From: Ferirhizobium litorale
Lineage (GTDB): Bacteria; Pseudomonadota; Alphaproteobacteria; Rhizobiales; Rhizobiaceae
Reading direction: 5' to 3'
NCBI GenBank assembly: GCA_030028905.1
Contig: JALDYZ010000001.1
Coordinates: forward strand, 310,001 to 374,000
Length of the DNA: 64,000 nt
The position numbers and the translations under genes were made by a program. The notes beneath the pieces were generated by a model that was not told where the DNA came from, did no database searches, and was given only the letters and a program-made list of their open reading frames with translations. Each line of letters opens with the position of its first letter. The first letter of the stretch is position 1. This document shows positions 43,099-52,436 of this stretch, one piece after another.

Positions 43099-44034
43099 AT
43101 GCTTAACCAGATCAAGGGCCTGCACCACGTCACCTCGATGGCTGACGACGCCCGCACCAACAACCAGTTCTTTACCCATGCGCTGGGCTTGCGCCGGGTC
43201 AAGAAGACCGTCAACTTCGACGCACCGGACGTCTATCACCTCTACTACGGTGACGAAGTCGGCACGCCCGGCTCGGTCATGACCTACTTCCCGTTCCCGC
43301 AGATGGGCCTCGGCCGCCCGGGCACCGGCGAAGTCGGCACGACGCTATTTTCCGTTCCGAAGAATTCGCTGGGTTACTGGAGCGAACGTCTCTCCGGCCT
43401 CGGCGTGGAAGGCCTCAAGACCGCCGAACAGTTCGGCGAGAAGCGCCTGCATTTCGCCGGTCCCAACGGTGACGGTTTCGCGCTCGTGGAAGTGACCGAA
43501 GACAAGCGCGCCCCGTGGCTGCATGGTGGCATCGACGCCGATCACGCAATCCGTGGCTTCCATTCGGTCGCCATGCGACTCAATGATGACGGCGCGATGA
43601 CCGAGCTGTTGAAGTACATGAACTACGAGGTCGTGGATACGGCAGACGGCGTCAAGCGCCTGGCGGTCAACGGCGGCAACGGCGCCGATGTCATCGAACT
43701 CGAATCGATGCCGAACGTTTCGCGCGCGCTTGGCGGTGCCGGTTCGGTGCATCACGTCGCCTTCGCGGTCGAGAACCGCGCAAAGCAGCTCGAGGTCCGC
43801 AAGGCGCTGATGGATACCGGCTATCAGGTCACGCCAGTGATCGACCGCGACTACTTCTGGGCGATCTACTTCCGGACCCCGGGCGGCGTGCTCTTCGAAA
43901 TCGCCACCAACGAACCGGGCTTCGATCGCGACGAGGATACCGCCCACCTCGGCGAGGCGCTGAAGCTGCCGACCCAGCACGAGCATCTGCGCGCTCTGCT
44001 GGAAAAGCACCTCCAGCCGATCGATAGCAATTAA
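43099..44034 (+). CDS. Two-domain glyoxalase/ring-cleaving dioxygenase, MhqO-like
   Basis: 311 residues made of two vicinal-oxygen-chelate modules. The first begins LKGLHHVTSM-like at residue 5 (IKGLHHVTSMADDARTNNQ) and the second near IRGFHSVAMRL; GSVHHVAFAV and GVLFEIATNEPGF complete metal-ligand regions. In Firmicutes the MhqO/CatE-type enzymes cleave hydroquinone-like compounds. A carboxylesterase gene follows after 18 bases, the same pairing as mhqO-mhqD. ATG 43099 was chosen over an upstream GTG. Confidence 0.85.
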   Translation: MLNQIKGLHHVTSMADDARTNNQFFTHALGLRRVKKTVNFDAPDVYHLYYGDEVGTPGSVMTYFPFPQMGLGRPGTGEVGTTLFSVPKNSLGYWSERLSGLGVEGLKTAEQFGEKRLHFAGPNGDGFALVEVTEDKRAPWLHGGIDADHAIRGFHSVAMRLNDDGAMTELLKYMNYEVVDTADGVKRLAVNGGNGADVIELESMPNVSRALGGAGSVHHVAFAVENRAKQLEVRKALMDTGYQVTPVIDRDYFWAIYFRTPGGVLFEIATNEPGFDRDEDTAHLGEALKLPTQHEHLRALLEKHLQPIDSN

Positions 44035-44052
44035 GGCGCTGGAGAAAAACGG

Positions 44053-44664
44053 ATGAGCGAAGACACCTATCTGTATCGCGTTCGGGAAGGCGTTCCCGGC
44101 AAGCCGATCTTCTTCGTCTTCCACGGCACGGGCGGCGACGAGAACCAGTTTCTCGACTTCGCTGCCCGGCTGCTGCCGGAAGCAACCATCGTGGCGCCGC
44201 GCGGCGACGTCTCCGAACATGGTGCGGCGCGCTACTTCCGCCGCACCGGCGAGGGCGTCTACGATATGGCGGACCTCGCCCGGGCAACCGGGAAGATGGC
44301 CGCCTTCGTCAAGGAGCAGCGCGACCGAAAAGGAGCATCGAAGGTGCTCGGGCTAGGCTTTTCCAATGGCGCCAATATCCTCGCCAACGTGATGATTGAG
44401 CATGGTAGCCTTTTCGATGCCGGCATGCTGCTGCACCCGCTGATCCCCTTCCAGCCCGGGGACAATGCCGAGCTGGCGGGCCGCAGGATCCTGATCACTG
44501 CCGGTGAGCGCGATCCGATCTGCCCGGCGCCGATGACGCGTTCGCTGGCGGACTACTTCACCCGTCAGAATGCCGAGGTGACGCTCGAATGGCATCCGGG
44601 CGGCCACGAGCTGCGCCAGAACGAGATCGACGCCGTTCAGGCGCTGGTGGGCAACTACCTCTGA
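44053..44664 (+). CDS. Alpha/beta-hydrolase carboxylesterase, MhqD-like
   Basis: 203 residues. The nucleophile elbow GFSNG places the serine at S104; the oxyanion region HGTGGDENQFL is near residue 24, and GGHEL supplies the histidine near the C-terminus. It belongs to the phospholipase/carboxylesterase group. The pairing with the dioxygenase suggests a quinone or aromatic detoxification unit. A 7-bp stem (44678-44703) follows the stop. Confidence 0.88.
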   Translation: MSEDTYLYRVREGVPGKPIFFVFHGTGGDENQFLDFAARLLPEATIVAPRGDVSEHGAARYFRRTGEGVYDMADLARATGKMAAFVKEQRDRKGASKVLGLGFSNGANILANVMIEHGSLFDAGMLLHPLIPFQPGDNAELAGRRILITAGERDPICPAPMTRSLADYFTRQNAEVTLEWHPGGHELRQNEIDAVQALVGNYL

Positions 44665-44677
44665 CAATGCAGTTTCA

Positions 44678-44703
44678 GGGGCGATGGCAATGTCCGTCGC
44701 CCC
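44678..44703 (+). repeat. Hairpin after the esterase gene
   Basis: GGGGCGA / TCGCCCC stem (44678-44684, 44697-44703), no T-run. The remaining gap to 44945 has no supported gene. Confidence 0.4.
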
Positions 44704-44945
44704 ACATGTCAGGCAGCGACAGAAGCTTTTCGCCCTGCGAATTTTCCCGAAAAAGAAAACCGAAAGACGGCTTGCGGGCGGCTTTCGCCTGTCTGATACT
44801 GCCGTCGCGCCCGATCGGGCGCCTGAGACGCAGAAAAATCAGAAGATCTGCGCATGATCCATTCTCCGGATCCTTATCGATTTCGGGGGGAAGAGTGCAG
44901 GCACGTCTCAAGTTTCGTCGCATTCGTGCCTTTGGGAGAGGTCGC

Positions 44946-46373
44946 ATGAACAACCATCTGAAATTCTTCATTGACGGAAAATGGGTCGATCCGGTCGTCC
45001 CCGCCGTTCTCGATGTCATCAATCCGGCAACGGAAGAGGCCTATACCCAGATCTCGCTCGGCTCGAAGGCCGACGTGGACAAGGCGGTGGCGGCAGCGAA
45101 GACGGCATTCGAAACCTTTTCCCTGACCAGCAAATCGGAACGGCTGAAACTGCTGAAGCGCATCCTGGCGGTCTACAACGATCGCTACGAGGACATCGCA
45201 CGCGCGGTTTCGGACGAAATGGGGGCCCCGCTCTCCTTCGCCATGGAGGCACAGGCCTGGGCAGGTCGTGGCCACATGGAAGCGACGATCGAGCCCCTCG
45301 AGGCCTACGAGTTCAGCCACCAGCGCGGCTCGACGATGGTGGTCAAGGAGCCGATCGGCGTCTGCGCCCTGATCACCCCATGGAACTGGCCGCTGAACCA
45401 GATTGTCTGCAAGGTGGCGCCCGCCCTGGCCGCGGGTTGCACCGTCGTGCTGAAACCTTCGGAAATCGCCCCGATCAGCGGCATCGTCTTCGCCGAAGTC
45501 ATGGAAGCGGCCGGCACGCCCAAGGGTGTCTTCAACCTCGTCAACGGCAACGGTCCGGATGTCGGCCAGGTTATGGCCGGCCACCCGGACGTCGACATGG
45601 TGTCCTTCACCGGCTCGACCCGCGCCGGCACCATCGTCGCAAAGACCGCCGCCGACACGGTCAAGCGCGTTGCCCAGGAACTCGGCGGCAAGTCCGCAAA
45701 CATCATCCTGCGGGATGCCGATTTCGAGACGGCGGTGCGAAAGGGCGTCGAAGGCTGCTTCGGCAATTCCGGTCAGTCCTGCGACGCGCCGACCCGCATG
45801 CTCGTGCCCTCCGATCGTCACGACGAGGCGCTGAAGATCGCCAAGGCGGCCGCCGAAACCTTCAAGGTGGGCGATCCTAAATCGTCGGATACCGTGCTGG
45901 GCCCCGTCGTCAGCCAGTTGCAGTATGACAAGATCCAGCGGCTGATCGAGACGGGCATCAACGAGGGCGCGACGCTGGTCGCCGGCGGTCCGGGACGTCC
46001 GGAAGGACTGAACCGCGGATATTATATCCGCCCGACGATTTTCGGCCATGTGACCAGCGATATGACGATTGCCCGCGAGGAAATCTTCGGCCCGGTGCTG
46101 TCGGTCATTTCCTACGAAGATGACGACGATGCCGTGCGTATTGCCAACGATACGGTCTATGGCCTTGCTGCCTATGTGCAGTCCAGGGACATCGAGCATG
46201 CACGCCAGATCGCTGCACGGATGCGGGCGGGCTCGGTCTATCTCAACTACCCGGAATGGGATACCCACGCGCCTTTCGGTGGCTACAAGCAGTCCGGCAA
46301 CGGCCGTGAATATGCCGATTGGGGCATTCACGACTTCCTCGAGATCAAGGGGATCGTCGGCTACGCCGGCTGA
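44946..46373 (+). CDS. NAD(P)-dependent aldehyde dehydrogenase
   Basis: 475 residues. N-terminal FFIDGKWVDP, cofactor region ITPWNWPLNQI and FTGSTRAG, general-base Glu in QELGGKS and nucleophile C279 in GNSGQSCDAPTRM are all present. It ends with GGYKQSGNGREYADWGIHDFLEIKGIV. The start at 44946 fits the family N-terminus; the open frame further upstream is not similar to it. The substrate aldehyde is unknown; betaine- or coniferyl-type family members are possible. It is separated from the esterase by 280 bases. Confidence 0.94.
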   Translation: MNNHLKFFIDGKWVDPVVPAVLDVINPATEEAYTQISLGSKADVDKAVAAAKTAFETFSLTSKSERLKLLKRILAVYNDRYEDIARAVSDEMGAPLSFAMEAQAWAGRGHMEATIEPLEAYEFSHQRGSTMVVKEPIGVCALITPWNWPLNQIVCKVAPALAAGCTVVLKPSEIAPISGIVFAEVMEAAGTPKGVFNLVNGNGPDVGQVMAGHPDVDMVSFTGSTRAGTIVAKTAADTVKRVAQELGGKSANIILRDADFETAVRKGVEGCFGNSGQSCDAPTRMLVPSDRHDEALKIAKAAAETFKVGDPKSSDTVLGPVVSQLQYDKIQRLIETGINEGATLVAGGPGRPEGLNRGYYIRPTIFGHVTSDMTIAREEIFGPVLSVISYEDDDDAVRIANDTVYGLAAYVQSRDIEHARQIAARMRAGSVYLNYPEWDTHAPFGGYKQSGNGREYADWGIHDFLEIKGIVGYAG

Positions 46374-46392
46374 AACCCGAACCGATCGTTTG

Positions 46393-46424
46393 GGGGCGGC
46401 GAACTTCCGCCGCCCCATTTTCTT
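46393..46424 (+). terminator. Terminator after aldehyde dehydrogenase
   Basis: Perfect 9-bp stem GGGGCGGCG / CGCCGCCCC (46393-46401, 46408-46416), six-base loop, then ATTTTCTT. Confidence 0.8.
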
Positions 46425-46537
46425 GGGGATGGGTAGTCCCCTTGTGCAATGCAACATATTTTCGTCTGATATCCGATGTCTATGCTCGCGCTCGCTCAAT
46501 CAATCGGGCATGAGACGCTACAATCAGAGGATGATGC

Positions 46538-47521
46538 ATGGCAGGAGAGACTGTTCTGGTGGTGGGCGGAGCCGGGTATATCGGTTCCCACACATGTCTT
46601 GAGTTGGCGACGCGGGGATACGTGCCGGTCGTCTACGACAACTTTTCCAACGGCCATCGCGAGTTCGTAAAATGGGGTCAGGTGGAAGAGGGCGATATCC
46701 GCGACCGAGTGCGCCTCGACGAGGTCTTTGCCAAACACAAGCCGGCCGCCGTCCTGCATTTCGCGGCGCTGATCGAGGTCGGCGAATCCGTGAAGGAGCC
46801 CGTCGCTTTCTACGAAAACAACGTTGTCGGTACGCTGACGCTGCTTTCAGCGGCACAAGCGGCAGGCGTCAAGGCCTTCGTCTTTTCGTCGACCTGCGCC
46901 ACCTATGGCCTACCCGAAAGCCTGCCGCTCGACGAGACCCATCGCCAGGCGCCGATCAACCCCTATGGCCGGACCAAGTGGATCGTCGAGCAGGCGCTGA
47001 AGGACTACGACCAGTATACGAGTTTCCGTTCGGTGATCCTGCGCTACTTCAATGCCGCCGGTGCCGACCCGGAAGGGCGGATCGGCGAATGGCACACGCC
47101 GGAAACGCATGCGATCCCGCTTGCCATCGAGGCAGCGCTCGGCCGACGGGGCGGGTTCAAGGTGTTCGGCACCGACTATGAGACGCGCGACGGAACCTGC
47201 GTGCGCGACTATATCCACGTGATGGATCTCGCCGATGCGCATGTGCGCGCCGTCGACCATCTGCTCCAGGGCGGCGGGTCGGTCGCCCTCAACCTCGGCA
47301 CCGGCACCGGCACGACGGTGAAGGAACTGCTGTCAGCCATCGAGGATGTCTCGGCCAAACCTTTCCCGGTCGAATATACCGGCAGGCGGGAGGGGGACTC
47401 CCATACGCTGGTCGCCAACAATGACAAGGCGCGCGAGGTGCTTGGCTGGGTGCCGAAATACGATCTTGACCAGATCATCCGTAGTGCGTGGAACTGGCAC
47501 CAGAAGTCGAACCAGCACTGA
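46538..47521 (+). CDS. galE: UDP-glucose 4-epimerase
   Basis: NAD-dependent SDR epimerase of 327 residues interconverting UDP-glucose and UDP-galactose for LPS and exopolysaccharide. VLVVGGAGYIGSHTCLELA is the cofactor motif, and SSTCATYG with YGRTKWIVEQ gives the Ser and YxxxK of the active site. TNPYG-like INPYGRTK and YETRDGTCVRDYIHVMDLA are family-specific. Another UDP-sugar SDR (sqdB) lies at the window start. The RBS is CAGAGG before ATG 46538. Confidence 0.95.
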   Translation: MAGETVLVVGGAGYIGSHTCLELATRGYVPVVYDNFSNGHREFVKWGQVEEGDIRDRVRLDEVFAKHKPAAVLHFAALIEVGESVKEPVAFYENNVVGTLTLLSAAQAAGVKAFVFSSTCATYGLPESLPLDETHRQAPINPYGRTKWIVEQALKDYDQYTSFRSVILRYFNAAGADPEGRIGEWHTPETHAIPLAIEAALGRRGGFKVFGTDYETRDGTCVRDYIHVMDLADAHVRAVDHLLQGGGSVALNLGTGTGTTVKELLSAIEDVSAKPFPVEYTGRREGDSHTLVANNDKAREVLGWVPKYDLDQIIRSAWNWHQKSNQH

Positions 47522-47530
47522 AAGAACGAC

Positions 47531-47565
47531 GGTCGGCCGAAATCACGTCTTCGGCCGACCCTTTT
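47531..47565. terminator. Terminator between galE and the DMT exporter
   Basis: Perfect 11-bp stem GGTCGGCCGAA / TTCGGCCGACC (47531-47541, 47550-47560), eight-base loop, then CTTTT. It overlaps the stop of the convergent gene. Confidence 0.8.
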
Positions 47566-48427
47566 CGGCTATGACGATGCCGGAGAGCACCAGCAGGATT
47601 GCGGCGACGTGGAAGAACTGCAGGCGTTCGCCGAGGACCAGTACCGACAGGATCGTTCCGAAGGCCGGGATCAAATTGATGAAGAGGCCGGCGCGATTTG
47701 GGCCGATGCCTTCGACACCTTTTATATAGAGGATCTGCGAGACGAGCGATGGGAAGATGCCGACATAGGCGATCACCCACCAGCCGGTGCGATCCGGCCA
47801 GATCGCCCTTTCCGTGGATACTTCCCAGAGCATGAGCGGAACAGTGGTCAGCAGGGCTGCCATGGCAGGCACCGCCATCAGGCTGCGCCAGTCGATCGGC
47901 GGCTTCCATCTGAGGCTAATGGTATAGCCGGCATAGACGACGACGCATATCAGCACCAGCACGTCGCCGAAATTGAGCGTGAGCTCCAGCAAGGTGGAGA
48001 AGTCTCCGTGCGAGGCGGTGACGGCAATGCCGACAAGAGTGAGCACGAAACCGGCGATCTGGGCGGCCGAGACACGCGTGCCGAACAGGACGAAGTTGAA
48101 CAGGAAGATCAGCATTGGGATGCCCGCCTGTTCGATTGCGGCGTTGATCGCGGTGGTATACTGCAGAGCCGAGTAAAGCAGCACGTTAAAGGCGGTATAG
48201 CCGAACGCGCCATAGGCGAGCAGCAGCAGCCAGTTCTTGCGGATGAGCGGCCAGTCTCGCCTCAGCGACGGTATCGAGATCAGCGCAATCAGGGCAACCG
48301 CGAAGACCCAGCGCCAGAATGTCAGTATCATCGGGCTGATGTGGCCGATCGCCATCTTGCCGATCATCGTGTTGCCGCCCCAGCTCAATGTTGCGATGAA
48401 CAGATAGAGATATGCGCGGCTCTGCAA
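47543..48427 (-). CDS. EamA-family DMT transporter
   Basis: Inner-membrane exporter of 294 residues with ten hydrophobic segments in two EamA repeats. It begins AYLYLFIATLSWGGNTMIGKMA, and the second half has SLRWKPPIDWRS then PLMLWEVSTERA. DMT proteins of this type export amino acids, purines or other metabolites; the substrate is not visible. It is convergent with galE and divergent from purA. Confidence 0.9.
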   Translation of the reverse strand: MQSRAYLYLFIATLSWGGNTMIGKMAIGHISPMILTFWRWVFAVALIALISIPSLRRDWPLIRKNWLLLLAYGAFGYTAFNVLLYSALQYTTAINAAIEQAGIPMLIFLFNFVLFGTRVSAAQIAGFVLTLVGIAVTASHGDFSTLLELTLNFGDVLVLICVVVYAGYTISLRWKPPIDWRSLMAVPAMAALLTTVPLMLWEVSTERAIWPDRTGWWVIAYVGIFPSLVSQILYIKGVEGIGPNRAGLFINLIPAFGTILSVLVLGERLQFFHVAAILLVLSGIVIAEKGRPKT

Positions 48428-48619
48428 GATGATTCTCTTTCAAATGGATGGGCATGGCATCTATTGCGACGATACGGTGGCAAGACAAGCCGCATGCGCT
48501 ATTTGTCACGCAAAAAGCCCAATCAATTGACATAACGGAGTCGCCAATTTCAGAACAACCCAGTATAGATGCGCGGGTTTGAGGTAGCGCAGGGCTACGC
48601 AGAAGACGGGATTTGATAG

Positions 48620-49918
48620 ATGACGAATGTCGTGGTGGTCGGGTCACAATGGGGTGACGAAGGCAAGGGCAAGATTGTCGACTGGCTTTCCGAGCGGGCG
48701 GATATCGTCGTTCGCTTCCAGGGCGGACACAATGCCGGCCATACCCTTGTGATCGATGGCGTCAGCTACAAGCTGTCGCTTCTTCCTTCGGGCGTGGTGC
48801 GTCCCGGCAAGCTGGCCGTAATCGGCAATGGCGTGGTCGTCGATCCGCACGCGCTGATCGCGGAAATCGACAAGCTCGCCGCCCAGGGCGTGACGATCAC
48901 CACCGAAAACCTCCGCATCGCCGACAATGCGACGCTGATCCTGTCGCTGCATCGCGAGCTCGACGGATTGCGCGAAGACGCTGCCTCCGCCACCGGCACC
49001 AAGATCGGCACGACCCGCCGCGGCATCGGCCCGGCCTATGAGGACAAGGTCGGCCGCCGCGCCATCCGCCTGATGGATCTCGCCGACAAGGACGGGCTGC
49101 CGGGCAAGGTCGAGCGGCTGCTGACCCACCACAACGCGCTTCGCCGCGGCCTTGGCGTCGCCGAGATCGCGCGCGAAACGATCATGCAGGAACTGAACGC
49201 AGTTGCCGAAAAGATCCTGCCTTTCAGCGAAACGGTATGGCTGTTGCTCGACAAGAAGCGCCGCGCAGGTGCCCGCATCCTGTTCGAAGGTGCGCAGGGC
49301 TCCCTGCTCGATATCGACCACGGCACCTATCCCTATGTGACCTCGTCCAACACGGTCGCCGGCCAGGCCGCTGCCGGTTCGGGCATGGGCCCGGGCGCGC
49401 TCGGCTACATCCTCGGCATTACCAAGGCCTACACGACGCGCGTCGGAGAAGGTCCGTTCCCGACCGAACTCAATGACGAGGTTGGCCAGTTCCTCGGCGA
49501 GAAGGGACACGAATTCGGCACCGTCACCGGTCGCAAGCGCCGTTGCGGCTGGTTCGACGCCGCGCTCGTGCGTCAGTCTGTGGCAACCAACGGCATCACC
49601 GGCATCGCGCTGACGAAGCTCGACGTGCTCGATGGCCTCGACGAACTGAAGATCTGCATCGGCTACAAGCTGGACGGCCAGGAGATCGATCACCTGCCGG
49701 CGAGCCAGGGCGCACAGGCCCGCGTCGAGCCGATCTACATCACGCTCGAAGGCTGGAAGGAATCGACCGTGGGAGCCCGCAAATGGGCCGATCTTCCGGC
49801 GCAGGCGATCAAGTATGTGCGCCAGGTCGAAGAGTTGATCGGCGCGCCGGTTGCGCTTCTTTCCACCAGCCCCGAGCGCGAAGACACTATACTTGTGACG
49901 GATCCATTTGAGGATTAA
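48620..49918 (+). CDS. purA: Adenylosuccinate synthetase
   Basis: GTP-dependent enzyme of 432 residues making adenylosuccinate from IMP and aspartate in AMP synthesis. The N-terminal [18 protein letters not shown] contains the catalytic Asp, with GGHNAGHT giving the catalytic His. [20 protein letters not shown] and [12 protein letters not shown] are family signatures. ATG 48620 is preceded by a weak ribosome site. The gene is followed by a large acidic protein gene. Confidence 0.97.
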   Translation: MTNVVVVGSQWGDEGKGKIVDWLSERADIVVRFQGGHNAGHTLVIDGVSYKLSLLPSGVVRPGKLAVIGNGVVVDPHALIAEIDKLAAQGVTITTENLRIADNATLILSLHRELDGLREDAASATGTKIGTTRRGIGPAYEDKVGRRAIRLMDLADKDGLPGKVERLLTHHNALRRGLGVAEIARETIMQELNAVAEKILPFSETVWLLLDKKRRAGARILFEGAQGSLLDIDHGTYPYVTSSNTVAGQAAAGSGMGPGALGYILGITKAYTTRVGEGPFPTELNDEVGQFLGEKGHEFGTVTGRKRRCGWFDAALVRQSVATNGITGIALTKLDVLDGLDELKICIGYKLDGQEIDHLPASQGAQARVEPIYITLEGWKESTVGARKWADLPAQAIKYVRQVEELIGAPVALLSTSPEREDTILVTDPFED

Positions 49919-49980
49919 TGTCACGCGTCTATTGACGAATCCTATTTCGACACACTGTCGAAACCGATGAGAAAGTACTG

Positions 49981-52308
49981 ATGGCGGATTTTGTAGCAGT
50001 CATTCGACGGGCCGTGGATGGGCTCGCGGACAATACTCCCGAAATGCGGGCAAGGGTCTACGAGAAGGCTCGTAGTGCCGTTACCCGGCAGTTGGAGAGC
50101 ATGAAGCCGCGGCCGCCCGAAGAAATGCTGCGCCGGCAATTCGACAAGCTGGAAGCCGCCATCACCGAAGTCGAAAACGAGCATGCGGAGGCTCTGCCGC
50201 CCCTGGAAGAAGAGGTGGCGGAGCAGTCTTTCGAGCCTGTCCCCGAAGCCGGGTGGCAGGCGCCGCCCGAACCGGAGCCTGAGCCGGAGGCGGCGCATGT
50301 CGCCACTGCCGAGGCGGAGGAGCCCCAGTCCGCAGTCGACTACGAGACCTCGGGCTACGATGCGCCGGCATCTCCCTATGAAGACGAGCCTGTCGAGCAT
50401 CCCGTCGAAGAACACGTCGCCTATGCCGAAGCGCCGCAGGCCGAGCCGATAAACGAACCGGAGCCCGAGCCGCAGGAGCCGGTGTGGCATGAGCCTGCGC
50501 TGGACCCATGTCGGACACCCGAAGCAGATCACGCCATCGTCGACAAGCCCTGGCTGCCGCATCATGACGCCGCGCCTGGCGACGAACATGTGGTCGTTCC
50601 CGAAGAGATCGCACCGACCTGGTTCAAGCCGGTGGTGGCCGATACCGTGACCACCGAGGTCGAAACCGCCGTCGATGCGGGGCGCGAGGAAACGTTTGCC
50701 GAGAGCGACGACCACGCGGATGGCGAACAGAAGACTCATGACGAGTCGACCGTTCCCGCCTGGGCCGGTCCGGATGATCATGCTTTTCCGGAATACCCTG
50801 CCGAGCCCGAGGCTGAACCGTTGGCGGCAAGCGGTGTCGACGAGCCGAACCCGGCTGGCGCCGCCAAGGAAGCTTTCAACGAGGCCGCGGCCGTCAGCGA
50901 TTTCGATGATTATGTCCGTGATGACCTGAAGCCGCGGGCCGAGGTGGACGGGGCAGAGCCGAAGATGCCGGCCGCTCCCGACGACCTTTCCTGGGATCCA
51001 TCGCCGTTTGACGACGTTTCGCTCGAGCCAAGTCCGGCCCGCAAGGCCGAAGAGGCCTATGAGGCAGGTGAGGACAGCGGCGTCGTGCCGCTCCACGGAC
51101 GGCAGACGGGGCAAGGTCGGCGCGGTATCGGCGAAAAGGCCAAGGGTGATGTACGTCCCGGCGTTTCGCCGAAGGATATCCTGGACATGGACGCGGTTGC
51201 GGCAGCGCGTCGCCCGACGAAGGCCATCCGTACCGCCCCCCGGCGCAGTATCAACTACACGACCATGGCGCTCGGGCTGCTTGGACTAGCTGTCCTCGGT
51301 GGCGGCGGCTACGCAGCCTGGTCGAACAAGGATACGCTGACCGACATGATCACCGACCTGGTGGCGAGCCCGCCGGCGACCACGCCGAGTGAGCAAACGC
51401 CGCCCGCGAAACCGGGCGATGCCGGCGGGGCCACGACGGTGCCGCCCGCAACCCAGACGGCAACGACAAGCGGTGCCGCTGACGACAATTCCGCAGCCGC
51501 TCCGGCAACATCATCTGGCGACGGTTCTGTTGCCGACAAGTTCACCCAGCGCCTTCTGGCCGATGGTACCGAGGTCAACGAAGGAGCCGGGGAACAGGTC
51601 GCCAGCGCTGCAACCGGCGAAGGCAAGTCGATCGCCGAACAGAATGTCGCGGCCACGGAACCCGTCGCAGCCGCCGAAGCAGGGCAGGCTCCCGCCACAA
51701 ACCCTGCTGCCGCAGCGACTGACGTAAAGGCCCTTGCCGTACCGGGTGCGCAAAAGATGTTCCTATACGAGGAACGCCTCGGCCAGAGCGTCCCGACCGC
51801 CATCGAGGGCACGGTCACCTGGTCGATCAAGCGTGAACCGGGCGAAAATGGCCGCGAGGAGCCAACTGTCCAGGGGCAGATCGTTGTTCCGGATCGTGGC
51901 CTTTCCGCCCTGCTGACCTTCCGTCGCAATACCGATCCGTCACTGCCGGCGAGCCATCTGGTGGAGATCGTGTTTTCGTTGCCGCCGACCTTCGAGGGCG
52001 GCAGCGTCGAGAGCGTGCAGCGTATCGCCCTGAAACAGACGGAACAGGACCGCGGCAATGCCCTGATCGCGGTGCCGGCGAAGATCACGGACGATTTCCA
52101 CATGATCGCGCTCAATGATTTCCCGGATGCGATGAAGACCAATCTGGATCTATTGAAGAACCGCAACTGGATCGACATTCCACTGACCTACCGCAACGGG
52201 CGGCGGGCGTTGTTGACGATGGAAAAGGGCACTGCCGGGGCCGAAGCCTTCAACACGGCGCTCCGCGATTGGGCGGCGCAGGGCAACGCGGCCAGCAACA
52301 GTCAGTAG
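49981..52308 (+). CDS. Large acidic low-complexity membrane protein of unknown function
   Basis: 775 residues in three parts. Residues 1-70 form a helical N-terminal domain (VAVIRRAVDGLADNTPEMRARVYEKARSAVTRQLE). Residues about 75-420 are Glu/Pro/Ala-rich and disordered. A single membrane helix near 430-446 (MALGLLGLAVLGGGGYAAW) is followed by an Ala/Thr/Pro linker and a folded C-terminal domain (about 580-770) with YEERLGQSVPTAIEGTVTWSIKRE and RNTDPSLPASHLVEIVFSLP. Cytoplasmic N-terminus and periplasmic C-terminus are expected. I recall similar proteins downstream of purA in rhizobia, but no role is known to me. Confidence 0.75.
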   Translation: MADFVAVIRRAVDGLADNTPEMRARVYEKARSAVTRQLESMKPRPPEEMLRRQFDKLEAAITEVENEHAEALPPLEEEVAEQSFEPVPEAGWQAPPEPEPEPEAAHVATAEAEEPQSAVDYETSGYDAPASPYEDEPVEHPVEEHVAYAEAPQAEPINEPEPEPQEPVWHEPALDPCRTPEADHAIVDKPWLPHHDAAPGDEHVVVPEEIAPTWFKPVVADTVTTEVETAVDAGREETFAESDDHADGEQKTHDESTVPAWAGPDDHAFPEYPAEPEAEPLAASGVDEPNPAGAAKEAFNEAAAVSDFDDYVRDDLKPRAEVDGAEPKMPAAPDDLSWDPSPFDDVSLEPSPARKAEEAYEAGEDSGVVPLHGRQTGQGRRGIGEKAKGDVRPGVSPKDILDMDAVAAARRPTKAIRTAPRRSINYTTMALGLLGLAVLGGGGYAAWSNKDTLTDMITDLVASPPATTPSEQTPPAKPGDAGGATTVPPATQTATTSGAADDNSAAAPATSSGDGSVADKFTQRLLADGTEVNEGAGEQVASAATGEGKSIAEQNVAATEPVAAAEAGQAPATNPAAAATDVKALAVPGAQKMFLYEERLGQSVPTAIEGTVTWSIKREPGENGREEPTVQGQIVVPDRGLSALLTFRRNTDPSLPASHLVEIVFSLPPTFEGGSVESVQRIALKQTEQDRGNALIAVPAKITDDFHMIALNDFPDAMKTNLDLLKNRNWIDIPLTYRNGRRALLTMEKGTAGAEAFNTALRDWAAQGNAASNSQ

Positions 52309-52334
52309 GCGCTCAGCGTCGTCTGCCGGACAAG

Positions 52335-52366
52335 AAAAACCCCGTGTCTCGCGACACGAGGTTTTT
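52335..52366. terminator. Bidirectional terminator before rpoH 3' end
   Basis: AAAAACC-c-CGTGTC / GACACG-a-GGTTTTT stem around loop TCGC (52335-52366). A- and T-runs on both sides allow termination in both directions. Confidence 0.85.
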
Positions 52367-52436
52367 CGTTGTTCGAATGCGGCGCAGTCGATACTGGCCG
52401 GGCGGGAACACCTTGCCTTGAGCAGCACAGGCGAGA

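Noticed and set aside
44589..44945. N-terminal extension of the aldehyde dehydrogenase
   Set aside because: It overlaps the esterase gene in another frame and does not resemble the family; ATG 44946 gives the normal N-terminus.
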